Source of the DNA: Bedellia somnulentella
Taxonomy: Eukaryota; Arthropoda; Insecta; Lepidoptera; Bedelliidae
NCBI GenBank assembly: GCA_963576735.1
Contig: OY755190.1
Span: 6,751,695 to 6,815,694 of the forward strand
DNA length: 64,000 bases
Direction of reading: 5' to 3'
Positions 33,717 through 45,020 of the stretch are shown piece by piece. The notes below the pieces were generated by a model. That model saw only the letters and a program-made list of their open reading frames with translations, did not search any database and was not told the DNA's origin. Both the position numbers and the translations under genes were made by a program. Position 1 is the first letter of the stretch, and every line of letters begins with the position of its first letter.

Positions 33717-33960
33717 GCCGTGTAGTGTCGGCTTAGAATAACACTACGCCATTTCTACCCGTGGGTGATCGTAAGAGGCGACTATAGGGGCTTTAAAGTG
33801 ATTTTTGGGCGATGTGGTTTGAGACCCATCACCAAAAACGTTTATTATTATCATCTTCTCCCCAATCAACTTCCAAAAATGGCTGAGGAATTTATCATTC
33901 CAAAGCTCTGGCTACCCCGTTAAGGGATTTATAGCCGTTAGTATATGTATGTATGTATGT
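33717..33960 (+). mobile_element. SINE1 at the left edge of the segmental duplication
   Basis: GCCGTGTAGTGTCGGCTTAG to GCCGTTAGTATATGTATG. Its 3' half (from 33875) is part of duplicated segment A. Confidence 0.88.
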
Positions 33961-34966
33961 TTTAATAATATTTTGAACAATTATACCAACTTTCAGCTAG
34001 TTCGGAATTAATGTAGCCTTCCCCTTGTTTTTTGGTCTTAATTAACCAGACTATGCTACTCTATGCAAATTAATAGTAATATACAACAAATGGGAGCCAT
34101 TTTTTTCTGTATAACTAAATAAATCATACATAAGAAGTCTCCAAGTGTCCAAGTTAGTCCATATAAATCTCCATAGCAAATTCCATACAAAATTGTACGA
34201 AAGTAATAAAAAAGTGTTTGTACTGCGTCCGTTGGTTTAATATGAATTATCAAATTCACTAGGATATAGCATTCTCAGTAAAGGTAATCCGATCTCCGTA
34301 ACATGAAGTGTGTGAGAGTGAGTACGTCATGTTAAAAGTGAGAAACTGACACAGTATTCTTACACAATCTGTGAGGATTTCACTTCTTTCATGACTGACT
34401 CCCAGACCGCGTCATGCTACCATTGCTGTGTAATCATTATTTAATTTAATTTTGATAGCACCCATCATTAACGCTTCATTGAATTGCAAACACTCACCGA
34501 AAGCAATAACTTAGCCGCGAAAACTGATCGTATTTGAATGTCCAACCCAAAATTTATCGTTCTATCGTTAAACATACAGAAGCGAAGCATTTTATTTCGC
34601 CATTCATAGGTTTCCGATGTCGTAAACCGAATGGCACTATTCGAGTTCATTTTATTGTGCCTAATGAAGTTGTAGCTTGTTAATTTTGGAGATATATCCA
34701 TTGTAAATTGGTAAAGGTTCTTGAATTTATGGTTTTCGGGTTTGGTTTTATGCGTTGTTGTAAGTGTTGTTAGTCAAAGCATCATTGTGTTTCGAACTGG
34801 TTACATAATTGGATTAACGTTCAGTTTAGGTTGATATCTTAATTTCTCTTCAATGTCACTTAACTGATATTTAGGTTAAAAACTGTCTAAACTTATAATA
34901 AAAAGATCTAATTATTATAATTATACCAAACAAAAACCGCACTTACTTGAGATTTTACATACATAT
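33875..34966 (+). repeat. Segmental duplication, segment A copy 1
   Basis: Highly similar, co-linear with 36906-38434: the SINE1 3' half, TTTCAGCTAGTTCGGAATTA, CACTCACCGAAAGCAATAAC and TTACTTGAGATTTTACATAC. No gene seen; the paired short ORFs (34468-34701 and 37494-37811, - strand) simply reflect the duplication. Confidence 0.9.
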
Positions 34967-34969
34967 GCA

Positions 34970-35787
34970 CTCTGTAATAGAATTAGAAAACTTATAGTAA
35001 TATTTAAAAAGTTGAGACACATATGTGACTACGCTTTAATAAAACAAATCTATCAAGCGCTTGGTCAATCCTTACTGACTTATTGCATAAAATCTTGGGG
35101 AGGTGCTGGCATAACCACTATGTTAAAACTGGAACGAGCTCAAAGAGCGCTACTTAAAGTAACTACAGCGCGCCCTTTCTATTTCCCTACTACCGAACTA
35201 TATAAACAATGCAAAGTGCTAACTGTGCGCCAGCTCTTTATTCTATTCACTGTTCTAAAACAGCATGCTAGCTTATACTTCAACCCTGATACACTAAACA
35301 GGAGGCGAAAGGATATAGTATGTTTGAATACTTATAGTGCAAAATTTTCCATTACAAATAGATTCTTTATATTTTTAGGACCATACTTATATAATAAAAT
35401 TAATAGATTACTAGTATTATATAACTTAAACAACTTTGAATGCAAGAAAAAACTTCAATCGTGGCTATTAAATCTTACATACACGGAATCAGAGGAATTG
35501 CTTAATATAATAAGTTAATATAAGATGTTTTTATTTTTTTATCATAATAATAAAATTAGTTAGATACAATCGAGTCTAATAATAATTTATACACTACTAC
35601 CTACTACCAATACCATTATATGAAAACTGATAGTTTAAGCCTTTTTTGTTTATTGTTGCCTGAAATACAGGTAAATTACCTAGCTCAGGAACAGGAAAAT
35701 GTTATATTTTGTACTTTAAATAACTTACTAGGTTAAGACGAATATTATGTACTTTTGAAAACTGATTTTTTTTTTTTTTTTTTATAT
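34970..35787 (+). mobile_element. Non-LTR LINE 3' fragment
   Basis: A 168-codon frame (35012-35518) matches the RT C-terminal domain of jockey-like LINEs (QALGQSLLTYCIKSWGGAG, LERAQRALLKVTTARPF, KKKLQSWLLNLTY). A 3' UTR ends near the T-rich stretch before 35787. It lies exactly between two parts that are contiguous in the second copy of the local duplication, so it is an insertion specific to copy 1. Confidence 0.8.
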
Positions 35788-35987
35788 ATTCTAGGCTGTA
35801 AATCCCTAGAAGGGGTAGCCAGAGCTAAGGAATTAGAAATTCCTCAGCCACTTTTGGAAGTTGTGTGGGGAAAAGATGGTAAAATAAAGGTTGTTGGTGA
35901 TGGGAAATGGAAATCAATTAAAAAGCTCCAATGAATATCCTACGGGAAGAAATGGGGTAGTGCTAATATAAGCCGACACTACACAGC
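35788..35987 (-). mobile_element. SINE1, apparent recombinant
   Basis: The tail half matches the SINE1 at 38435 (TCTAGGCTGTAAATCCCTAG). The head half matches the SINE1 at 40540 (AAAAAGCTCCAATGAATATC, CTACGGGAAGAAATGGGGTA, AATATAAGCCGA). The switch occurs around 35,902-35,927, where sequence is also scrambled or deleted. Confidence 0.75.
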
Positions 35988-36885
35988 TAAAACTCTAAAG
36001 TAATATGCGAAATTGTAAATAGCAGTTCATCGCATAAACTCAGAAATCGAATGAGTGGAAGTACAAAAAGCGGCCGCCCCAATCAAGAGTTCAATCAACG
36101 GAACCAACATTAGAAGCAGGGTTGCGTCAGGTCCAATTCTGTTCAAGCAAGCAACCGCTTCCATACGGATTCGATTAAATTCACCCGTGTTTATGAAATT
36201 TTGACCTCCTTTTGAACGATGCTTTAATATCCAACTATTTGCCTATCAAAATGCAAAGATAAACATATTTTTTTATTTCTGACTAACGCCTTTAAATTAT
36301 ATAAAAGGAAAGAAAAATAACTTTGATCAGCATTTTGTACTATAGTATGACGTGACAAATATACCTATGATGAAGAAACAAAATGATGAAAATATCCATT
36401 TATAACTGTTTCTTATGATAACAATAATTTGTGTTTCGTACAAATTCAATGAAACGCTACCTAAACCTTTGCTCAATGAAATATGATTTTTAATTTTAAA
36501 GTTATATTACCTTATTGCATTTTACTATATTTAAACAAAACATCCGTAAGTAATTAAATTATTATAACGGAACAAATAATTTGTGAATTTGATTCATTCA
36601 AAGCAAGGTTACATACATAAATACACACTCGCGGCTACAAAACCAGCTAGCCAGGGCTTCAGAGTTGGAAACTCCTCAGATCATAGGGCACAAGATGGTT
36701 GAAATATAGTTGCGTTGGTGATGGGTTTCCAACCGCATCGCCCAAAAACCAATTAAAAAGCCACATACACTTAATTGGCTCTTACGACACCTGTAGGTAG
36801 AAAAGGGTAGTCACATTCTAAGTCAGCCCTACCGGGCACATCTATGAAACGCTACTCAAACCTTTGCTCAATGAAAGCTGATGGA
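35988..36885 (+). repeat. Segmental duplication, segment C copy 1
   Basis: Co-linear with 40763-41672: CAGTTCATCGCATAAACTCA, GGTTGCGTCAGGTCCAATTC, TTTATAACTGTTTCTTATGA. It adjoins A copy 2 through a short GATGGATGG-like stretch (36886-36905). Confidence 0.88.
36615..36842 (-). mobile_element. SINE1 inside duplicated segment C, copy 1
   Basis: ACACACTCGCGGCTACAAAA to TCTAAGTCAGCCCTACCGGG; carries a deletion in the GGGGTAGCC region relative to its twin at 41395-41640. Confidence 0.8.
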
Positions 36886-36905
36886 TGGCTGATGGATGAA
36901 TGATG

Positions 36906-38434
36906 AAAAATGGCTGAGGAATTTATCATTCCAAAGCTCTGGCTACCCCGTTAAGGGATTTATAGCCGTGAGTATATGTATGTATGTTTTAATAATATTT
37001 TGAACAATTATACCAACTTTCAGCTAGTTCGGAATTAATGTAGCCTTCCCCTTGTTTTTTGGTCGAAATCGACCAGACTTTTTTATACAAATTAATAGTA
37101 ATATACAACAAATGGGAGCCATTTTTTTTCTGTATAACTAATTAAATCATACTTAAGACGTCGCAAGCCAGGTGTCTAAGTTAGTCCATATAAATCTTCA
37201 TAGCAAATTCCATACAAAATTGTACGAAAGTAATAAAAAAGTGGTTGTACTGCGTCCGTTGGTTTAATATGAATTATAAAATTCACTAGGATAAAGCATC
37301 CTCAGTAAAGGTAATCCGATCTCCGTAACATGAAGTGTGTGAGAGTGAGTGCGTCATGTTAAAAGTGAGAAACTTACACAGTATTCTTACACAATCTGTC
37401 AGGATTTCACTTCTTTCGTGACTGGCTCCCACCCGCGTCATGCTACTATTGCTGTGTAATCATTATTTAATTTAATTTTGATAGCACCCATCTTTACCGC
37501 TTCATTGAATCGCAAACACTCACCGAAAGCAATAACTTAGCCGCGAAAACTGATCGTATTTGAATGCCCAACCCAAAATTTATCGTTCTATCGTTAAACA
37601 TACAGAAGCGAAGCATTTTATTTCGCCATTCATAGGTTTCCGATGTCGTAAACCGAATGGCACTATTCGAGTTCATTTTATTGTGCCTAATGAAGTTGTA
37701 GCTTGTTAATTTTAGAGATATAGCCATTGTAAATTGGTAAAGGTTCTTGAATTTATGGTTTTCGTGTTTCGTTTTATGCGTTGTTGTTACCGTTGTTAGG
37801 CAAAGTATCATTGTGTTTCGAACTGGTTACATAATAGGCTATTTGACTAAATTTTGAAAATTAACTTACTGTGTTAATTTGTTTATAAGGAGCCCTAAAA
37901 AAATATTTTTTTGTCTTCATTTTAGCTATTTTATTAAAAAATCGAAAAAGAAAATGCAATATTCAAATGTGCCGCGAAAATGCGACTTTAAGTAATATGG
38001 CGACTGTAGCACAAATGACGTCCTTTCCGCATTAAACACCAATGAGCGAAGCGATACACAGTCTGTTTATGCGCGATCTACGTCATTATAGAAATAGCTA
38101 ATCACGGTCGTTTTTAGTCACGTGACAGTTGCATAAAAAATACTTATTTTAGAAGACGGATTTTACTGAAATAATGCTATATTTTTATCTCCCATTATTA
38201 CATATTGCTCCAAAAAAGAAATATTAAGACTAATTAAATAAAATAAATTTATATTTTTATTACAGTCAAATAGCCTATTGTATTAACGTTCAGCTTAGGT
38301 TGGTATCTTAATTTCTCTTCAATGTCACTTAACTGATATTTAGGTTAAAAACTGTCTAAACTTATAATAAAAAGATCTAATTATTATAATTATACCAAAC
38401 AAAAACCGCACTTACTTGAGATTTTACATACATA
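36906..38434 (+). repeat. Segmental duplication, segment A copy 2
   Basis: Second copy of segment A, carrying the 443-bp MITE (37835-38277) that copy 1 lacks. Confidence 0.9.
37835..38277. mobile_element. MITE with TAGGCTATTTGAC ends
   Basis: Terminal inverted repeats TAGGCTATTTGAC and GTCAAATAGCCTA. Absent at the paralogous position near 34,808-34,815 of duplication copy 1, so the boundaries are supported by an empty site. No clear target duplication; TA ends would suit Tc1/mariner. No ORF. Confidence 0.8.
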
Positions 38435-39290
38435 TACTCTAGGCTGTAAATCCCTAGAAGGGGTAGCCAGAGCTAAGGAATCAGAAATTCCTCAGCCACT
38501 TTTGGAAGTTGCGTGGGGAAAAGATGGTAAAATAACCCTCGGCATGCCTGGTTGGGTCTGTGAGACCCACCGCAGCCGTTAAACCGTTATAATTCATTGT
38601 AATTTGAAATTCGCGAGCGACCGCTCTCAGTAGCTGACCGTAGTGAACTGATTGTCGCCCTTCGCCCGCTACCTCAGTCCGGGGCCTGCTCCAGTAGTGA
38701 AAGGATCATGTGATCATCAAAGTGATAGAACATGCAATTTTCCAGTGTGGAAATTGCTATGTTCCTAAAAATGATGTAGGAAATGAAGAAGACTAATTAT
38801 TTTAGTTTAGAATATAAGATAACGTATGTGCATTATGATCCCCTAAGTCTGATTGTGATTTCTTTAGTTTTAGTTGATTTTGCATGTTTATGAACATAAG
38901 ATGTTTAATTCTACGTTAAAAAACAAGGTAAAAGTTTAATTAAAAATTCTTTTGAAAATATTATTAATTCGAACACATATTTTATTTAAAACCCTAAAAA
39001 ACATGTTTAAATTTATTATAAATCAAAAAATATACTAAATTGATATCAATTTGTAGGAAAAAAAAAATTGAATTTAGGGTCTCACCGACCCACCAGGCAC
39101 GCCATGTAACTTTTTTCTACCAGGCACGCCGAGGGATAATGGTTGTTGGTGATGGGTCTCCAACCGCATCGCGCAAAAATCCCCTAAAAAGCCCCAATAC
39201 CGTTAGTCGCCTTTTACGAACACCCACCGGAAGAAATGGGGTAGTGCTATTCTAAGACACTACACAGCAATGTAAGCCGACACTACACAG
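38435..39290 (-). mobile_element. SINE1 interrupted by a piggyBac-like MITE
   Basis: SINE1 sequence at 38435-38535 resumes at 39136 (ATAATGGTTGTTGGTGATGG) and ends at the ACTACACAGC motifs. The insert 38536-39135 is listed separately. Confidence 0.85.
38536..39135. mobile_element. piggyBac-like MITE
   Basis: Terminal inverted repeats CCCTCGGCATGCCTGG and CCAGGCACGCCGAGGG, flanked by a 4-bp repeat ATAA (38532-38535, 39136-39139) within a SINE1. CCCT-starting ends and a 4-bp AT target suit piggyBac (normally TTAA). An internal GGGTCTGTGAGACCC hairpin is partly repeated at the other end. No ORF. Confidence 0.75.
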
Positions 39291-39299
39291 CAAAGATTT

Positions 39300-40537
39300 G
39301 AGATTTTATTATATCATAACATTTTAACTGTGACTGTGATCAAACAGTAAAACGTTAAGTGGGCTAAGTTTCCATTTCTGAGTATGATATTGATAAATTT
39401 CACTTCAATCAAATACGTAAAATAATTTAGAAAGAACTATCTCAGTTTGATTAAATTAATGCGAGTACAATCACTGATACTCTGAAAATAAGGATGACTC
39501 TGATTTTCGGTGGAAATTTTTATTCCGCAGATACTATCGACAAGATAAAGATAAAGGAAATGAACATATTAATTTAGTTTAGGAATGTCATCTGTGTCTT
39601 ATGTAAATGTTTTCATCTAGACAACATCAGATTTGGGAGGCGCATTGTTGTGACAAAAAATGTACCCGACGTTCAGCAGTAGAATATTGTGCTCCGTCAT
39701 TTTCTATTCTATCTATTTCCTAATTCGATTAATAAATTATATGCGTTTTCATTGAAATAAATATTTTTGTAATGAGGCTTTATGACTTTATTTATTAAGC
39801 TAATAAGATTATAAATACTTTCATCGTTTAATACATACATACTCATACATACATATACTAACGCCATTATTCCCCAAGGGTGTAGGGTGTAGGCACTGAT
39901 GTATGGATATGGCTGACACTGCTGTAGCTGATTTTGAGAGTGGGTGTAGCAACGAAGATAATCACAACATTATTCATTCATACACACATATACTAACGCT
40001 GTTAGTTCCCATTGGGGTAGGCTGAAACTATCGATCGCCACTTTTTTCAATCCTGGTAAAGGTCTTTAGCTTTAAAATTTTTATTTATCAATCGTAATCT
40101 CAGAATGAAATTTAAAATAAGTGTTATTCTACTGTTATTTCTTTTCATAAAATTATTGATATAACAAAATGTAAGATGAAATATTTTTGGAGGGGCGTAT
40201 ACGATAAGGAACAAATCATTTGGATACAATTTCACGATTAAATAATGTTGAAAAATATGTTTTTTGTTATAGGCTGAATTACGTTTAATTAGTATGCACT
40301 CTTTTGAGTTCAGATTTTAGATAAAATGATTCTGACGAAACCACCTTATAGAAAATTACCTAAAATGAGAACCCATATATTTTGGTGCACAAACTTAGTT
40401 GTTCTTTTTATATCTTTTCTGGAATTATAACCAAAAACATTTTTAATAAATACAATCCACCAAAGCATTACCGCTTAGAGAAAAAGTACAGATTAGGACC
40501 CAAATAAGTATTTTTTTAATGAGCAGAAAAATCACAT
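39300..40537. other. Segment X, present only in duplication copy 2
   Basis: Apart from two RTE tails (39836-40080) this is AT-rich unique sequence. Copy 1 lacks all of it: there segment A's SINE1 joins directly to segment C's SINE1. Confidence 0.6.
39836..40080 (-). mobile_element. Two short RTE tails in tandem
   Basis: Two tails of the RTE family, both - strand, at about 39836-39898 and 39975-40080. Each starts with CATAC repeats and CTAACGC; the second keeps GTTAGTTCCCATTGGGGTAG and TATCGATCGCCACTT. Confidence 0.65.
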
Positions 40538-40762
40538 ACATACTTATTACTCACGGCTATTAATATCTCGAAGGTGTAGCCAAAGCTTTGGAATAAGAAA
40601 TTCCTCATCACTTTTGGAAGTTGCGTTGGGATAAGATTGTAAAACAAAGGTTTTTGGTGATGGATCTCCAACCACATCGCCCAAAAATCACTTAAAAAGC
40701 TCCAATGAATATCCTACGGGAAGAAATGGGGTAGTGCTAATATAAGCCGATACTGCACAGCT
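40538..40762 (-). mobile_element. SINE1 preceding segment C copy 2
   Basis: ACTCACGGCTATTAATATCT to GCCGATACTGCACAGCTA; carries the diagnostic AAAAAGCTCCAATGAATATC variant. Confidence 0.82.
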
Positions 40763-41672
40763 AAAATTCTACAGCAATATGCAAAATTGTAAACAGCAGT
40801 TCATCGCATAAACTCAGAAATCAAATGAGTGGAAGTACAAAAAGCGGCAGCCCCAATCAAGAGTTCAATCAACGGAACCAATATTAGAAGCAGGGTTGCG
40901 TCAGGTCCAATTCTGTTCAAGCTAGCAACCGCCCTCATACGGATTCTATTAAATTCACCCGTGTTACTGAAATTTTGACCTCCTTTTGAACAATGCTTGC
41001 GAGTCTAACTATTTTCCTATCAAAATACAAGGATAAACATATTTTTTCATTTCTGACTAACGCCTTTAAATTATATAAAAGGAAAGAAAAATAACGTTGA
41101 TCAGCATTTTGTACTATAGTATGAGACACATAGAAACGAGTATACCTATGATGAAGAAATGAAAATATGCATTTGTAACTGTTTCTTATGATAACAATAA
41201 TTTGCGTTTCTTTCGTTTTCATACAAATTCAATGAAACGCTACCTAAACCTTTGCTCAATGAAATATGATTTTTAATTTTAAAGTTATTTTACCTTATTG
41301 CATTTTATTAAAACGATACATCCGTAAGTAATTAAATTATTATAACGGAACAAATAATTTGTGAATTTAATTCATTCAAAGCAAGGTTTCATACATAAAT
41401 ACACACTCGCGGCTACAAAACCCAAAAAGGGGTAGCCGGAGCTTCAGAGTTGGAAAGTCCTCAGCCTCACACACATCATAGGGCACAAGATGGTGAAAAT
41501 AAAGTTGCGTTGGTGATGGGTTTCCAACCGCATCGCCCAAAAACCAATTAAAAAACCACATACACTTAGTTGGCTCTTACGACCCCCGTAGGTAGAAAGG
41601 GGTAGTCACATTCTAAGTCAGCCCGACACGGCGCATCTATGAAACGCTACTTCAACCTTTGCTCAATGAAAG
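40763..41672 (+). repeat. Segmental duplication, segment C copy 2
   Basis: Second copy of segment C, with its own SINE1 at 41395-41640. The sequence CGCTACCTAAACCTTTGCTC occurs repeatedly inside (about 41237, 41645), a small internal repeat. Confidence 0.88.
41395..41640 (-). mobile_element. SINE1 inside segment C copy 2
   Basis: ACACACTCGCGGCTACAAAA, CCCAAAAAGGGGTAGCCGGA to AAGTCAGCCCGACACGGC. Confidence 0.82.
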
Positions 41673-41674
41673 TT

Positions 41675-42326
41675 GATATTACATTTTAAAGTTATTTATA
41701 TTTTATTGCATTTTAGTAAAAGGAAAACATCCGTAAGTAATTTAATTAATATAACGGTACAAATATGTTGCGCATTCAATTCAGTCTAAGAGATGTTACT
41801 TCTTTGTATATTTTTCTAATTTACTTAACATTGGTTCCAGTTTGAAGTCCACTGCACACAGGAGCTGGGAAACACATTTTATTTTGCCTTTATTTGTTTG
41901 TAATGTTGATATCACGGAATGCGCCGGATATGCCAAGATGTTGGTTCCCAACGTATATTCTTGAATAAAAATGGGAATTCAGAGTTGGTTTTGCACTTTG
42001 TTGTATTAAGTTCTGTGAAGCGTAATGGTCTGATATTTTACTTAGATTCTTTAAGTGTATTCAGGTTTATTAATGTTTTTAATAGCAGTGGTATAAATAA
42101 CATAATTTTAACTCAACTAATTTATTTATCTGTTAAGTAAATAAATAAATTAAAGTATAATGATAAAAAAATGAAACTTTATGCTATGTATAGGGTATTA
42201 TGCAATATATGGTAGGCATAAAAACAGTTATTTAAATACTTTTTTGAAGTTATCAAAACCTGACCAGATATATAAATACAATAAACTTGGCTTGGAAACT
42301 TATTTAACTTATTATTATTTTCTTAT
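41675..42326. other. No feature recognised
   Basis: AT-rich; short ORFs at 41919-42140 and 42181-42366 have no recognisable motif. Confidence 0.5.
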
Positions 42327-42577
42327 ACATACATACATACATATACTCACGGCTGTAAATCCCTAGAAAGGGGTAGCCAGAGCTAAGGAATTACAAATTC
42401 CTCAGCCACTTTTGGAAGTTGCATGGGGAATAGATGGTGAAATAAAGGTTCTTGGTGATGGGTCTCCAACCGCATCGCCCAAAATCTTTTTAAAGCCCCC
42501 AATACCGTTAGTCACCTCTTACGTACACCCACCGGAAGAAATGGGGTAGTGCTATTCTAAGCCGACACTACACAGCC
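42327..42577 (-). mobile_element. SINE1, full length
   Basis: CATACATACATACATATACT and CTCACGGCTGTAAATCCCTA to CCGACACTACACAGCC. Confidence 0.9.
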
Positions 42578-42654
42578 AATATATTTTCTTATGTAACCAA
42601 ATTTTCTTTTAAACCTTATAAATAATAAATAGTCAAGCGAAAAATATGTTTGTT

Positions 42655-42960
42655 GCTGGATCATCATACCCCATTATCTGCTTCCACCAAAGGCCTTCAG
42701 CCTGCCATTAACAGGGTGTGCGTTGGCAAAGGAATGAGTACTACTATGATAATAGCCAGAGCCCCCTTCCGTCCATTAACGATTTCTCGAATGGCATGAA
42801 ATGAGCATATTTTTTGGGTAATCAGGTGATTTAAACCTGCCATATCCTATCAAACCGTCTTACAAATTATAATGGTAACTTTACCCTGGGAACCAAACCC
42901 GAGACCTCCGGGTTGTGATCAAAGCTCTGCCGTTATTACCTGCTGGCAGTCATTAATTTC
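42655..42960 (-). mobile_element. Another probable tRNA-derived SINE
   Basis: In reverse it reads a tRNA-like head (GCAGAGCTTTGATCACAACC, then GTCTCGGGTTTGGTTCCCAG as box B), followed by ATCACCTGATTACCC, CATGCCATTCGAG and TTAATGGACGGAAGGGGGCT. This body resembles a SINE common in Lepidoptera (memory). Confidence 0.55.
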
Positions 42961-43009
42961 ATATTAAATCACCAAAACACCCGTATTGAAAAAGAAGGTG
43001 TTGGACTAT

Positions 43010-43085
43010 TTTATATTATTATTTATATATTATATCATATTTATATATTATATTATATATCATATTTATATATTATATACAATAT
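43010..43085. repeat. AT-rich tandem repeat
   Basis: Repeated TATCATATTTATATATTAT units of roughly 20-25 bp. Confidence 0.8.
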
Positions 43086-43242
43086 ACATTGTGAGCAAAT
43101 AAAATATAAGTAAAATACCAATTTCAAGTAACAAGAAGTGGTCTTTTGTTCAGAAATACAACAGAACAATTCGCTACTATCGTAAAACTTTGAGCGGAAA
43201 AGTCTCGGTTTATTTTATAATACACTTACGAATAAACGTATT

Positions 43243-43433
43243 CAGAATGCAATTGTAGCGCGCATTACTAACAGTTTCAGCTTGAAATGATACTTAGTGG
43301 TGCCGCGGAAATAACGTGCACCGAGATGATGAGAAGCTTGTGTTTGCGAGACATTTAAGAAACTTTATAATGATATGTTTCAACAGTTGCGTTTTGCGAG
43401 CAACGGAATTTTAGCAGGGTCGTTTTGAATGTG
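43243..43433 (+). repeat. ~190-bp direct repeat D, copy 1
   Basis: CGCATTACTAACAGTTTCAG, GTGGTGCCGCGGAAATAACG, TGCACCGAG and GAGACATTTAAGAAACTT recur at 43971-44170. Not similar to the other repeat families; no ORF in common. Confidence 0.85.
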
Positions 43434-43586
43434 TCAGAGTAGTTTATTATGATTGAGAAGTTAATATTTGGGTTGTGTTTGATGAGTTTAACTGTGAATG
43501 CAGTGTGTTCTTGATAAGTGGTCAAAGTGTGCGATTTTCTGCTCAGGATGAGGCAGATATAGAAATAAGGCTTTAAAAATGAGTAA

Positions 43587-43813
43587 CATACATACATATA
43601 CATATACTCACGGCTATATTTCCCTAAAAGGGGTAGCCAGAGCTAAGGAATTATAAATTCCTCAGCCACTTTTGGAAGTTGAATGGAGAAAAGATGGTAA
43701 AAATGGTTTTTGGTGATGGGTCTCCAACAAAAAGCCCCAATACCCTTAGTCGCCTCTTACGACACCCGTGGGTAGAAAGGGGTAGCGACATTCTAAGCCG
43801 GCACTTCACGGCT
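43587..43813 (-). mobile_element. SINE1
   Basis: CATACATATACATATACTCA to GCCGGCACTTCACGGCT; lacks the GCATCGCCCAAAAATCC segment. Confidence 0.88.
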
Positions 43814-43970
43814 AAAAATGAGTAAGTTAATTAGATAGTCTACTTAGTAACCTATATCATAGTTAATACTATGCTTGCACCGAATTTGTGTATTTTTCTT
43901 ATATCAAACTCATCTCAGTGTTCACATCTTAAATCCTCGAAGGGTTGACAGAGGTACTAACATATCGAAA

Positions 43971-44170
43971 CAGAATGCATTTGTAGTGCGCATTACTAAC
44001 AGTTTCAGCTCGGAATTATACTTAGTGGTGCCGCGGAAATAACGTGCACCGAGAATATGAGAAGCTTGTGTTTTCGAGACATTTAAGAAACTTATGATAT
44101 ATTTCAACAGTTTGCGTTTCGTACGTTTTCGAGTAGGGAAATTTGTATTGTAGCGTTTTTAATGTGTTAC
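43971..44170 (+). repeat. ~190-bp direct repeat D, copy 2
   Basis: Second copy, same orientation, about 88-90 percent alike by eye. A SINE1 lies between the copies. Confidence 0.85.
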
Positions 44171-44663
44171 CTTTCTCGTTCCCACTAATTTGTGAAGTGA
44201 TTTTTTGGTTGTGTGAGATAAAATGAATGGATATGACGTTCGATATGGCTTGAGTCTCATCACCAAAAACGATGTAGTGTTACTATCATATCTTCAAACA
44301 TGTGTAACTAAATTTACTTTCAAAATATTTAACATGACTGTTAATCCTTTCCATCCTCAATTTTTTTTTCATTAACTTTCATGGCTCCCCAAAAAAACTC
44401 AATTTGGCTTAGCAACAACATACCTAGTTTGCATTCTCCGTATGCTTTCAAGGTTTAAGTGCGAGCTTCCAAATAATCGGATTGGTGTACATTAGCACTG
44501 CGAGAATATCAAGTAGTATTCATTTACGGCTCCAACATTTTCAACGAGTCCAAAAGTAATTTTTGGCTCACATTAACTTGGTAATATTGGAGTAGTTAAA
44601 TTAAAACATAAAAAAGTATATGGGTATTATGTCTGAAATGTTTACAAAGTTAATACTCTAAAA
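44171..44663. other. No feature recognised
   Basis: AT-rich sequence between repeat D copy 2 and a SINE1. Confidence 0.5.
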
Positions 44664-44910
44664 CATACATACATATACTCACGGCTATAAATCCCTAGAT
44701 GGGGTAGCCAGAGCTAAGGAATGAGAAATTCCTCAGCCACCTTTGGAATGTTGAGAGAGGAAAAGATGGTAAAATAAAGGTTGTTGGTGATGGGTGTCCA
44801 ACCACATCGCCCAAAAATCCCTTTAAAGCCCCAATACCGTTAGTCGCCTCTTACGTACACCCACCGGAAGAAATGGGGTAGTGCTATTCTAAGCTGACAC
44901 TACACAGCTA
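44664..44910 (-). mobile_element. SINE1, full length
   Basis: CATACATACATATACTCACG to AAGCTGACACTACACAGCTA. A head-only scrap follows at about 44978-45020. Confidence 0.9.
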
Positions 44911-45020
44911 AACACTAAAACTCTAAAACATTTTATCATATCCACTTCTATCACAAGATAGCTGAACACTTTTACAAGGAAGAAATGGGTTAGTGTTATT
45001 CTGAGCCAATACTACGTAGA

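Noticed and set aside
34468..37811. Paired - strand ORFs MDISPKLTSYNFIRHNKMN-like in both duplication copies
   Set aside because: Their conservation is explained by the recent DNA duplication; no motif, and the ends differ between copies.
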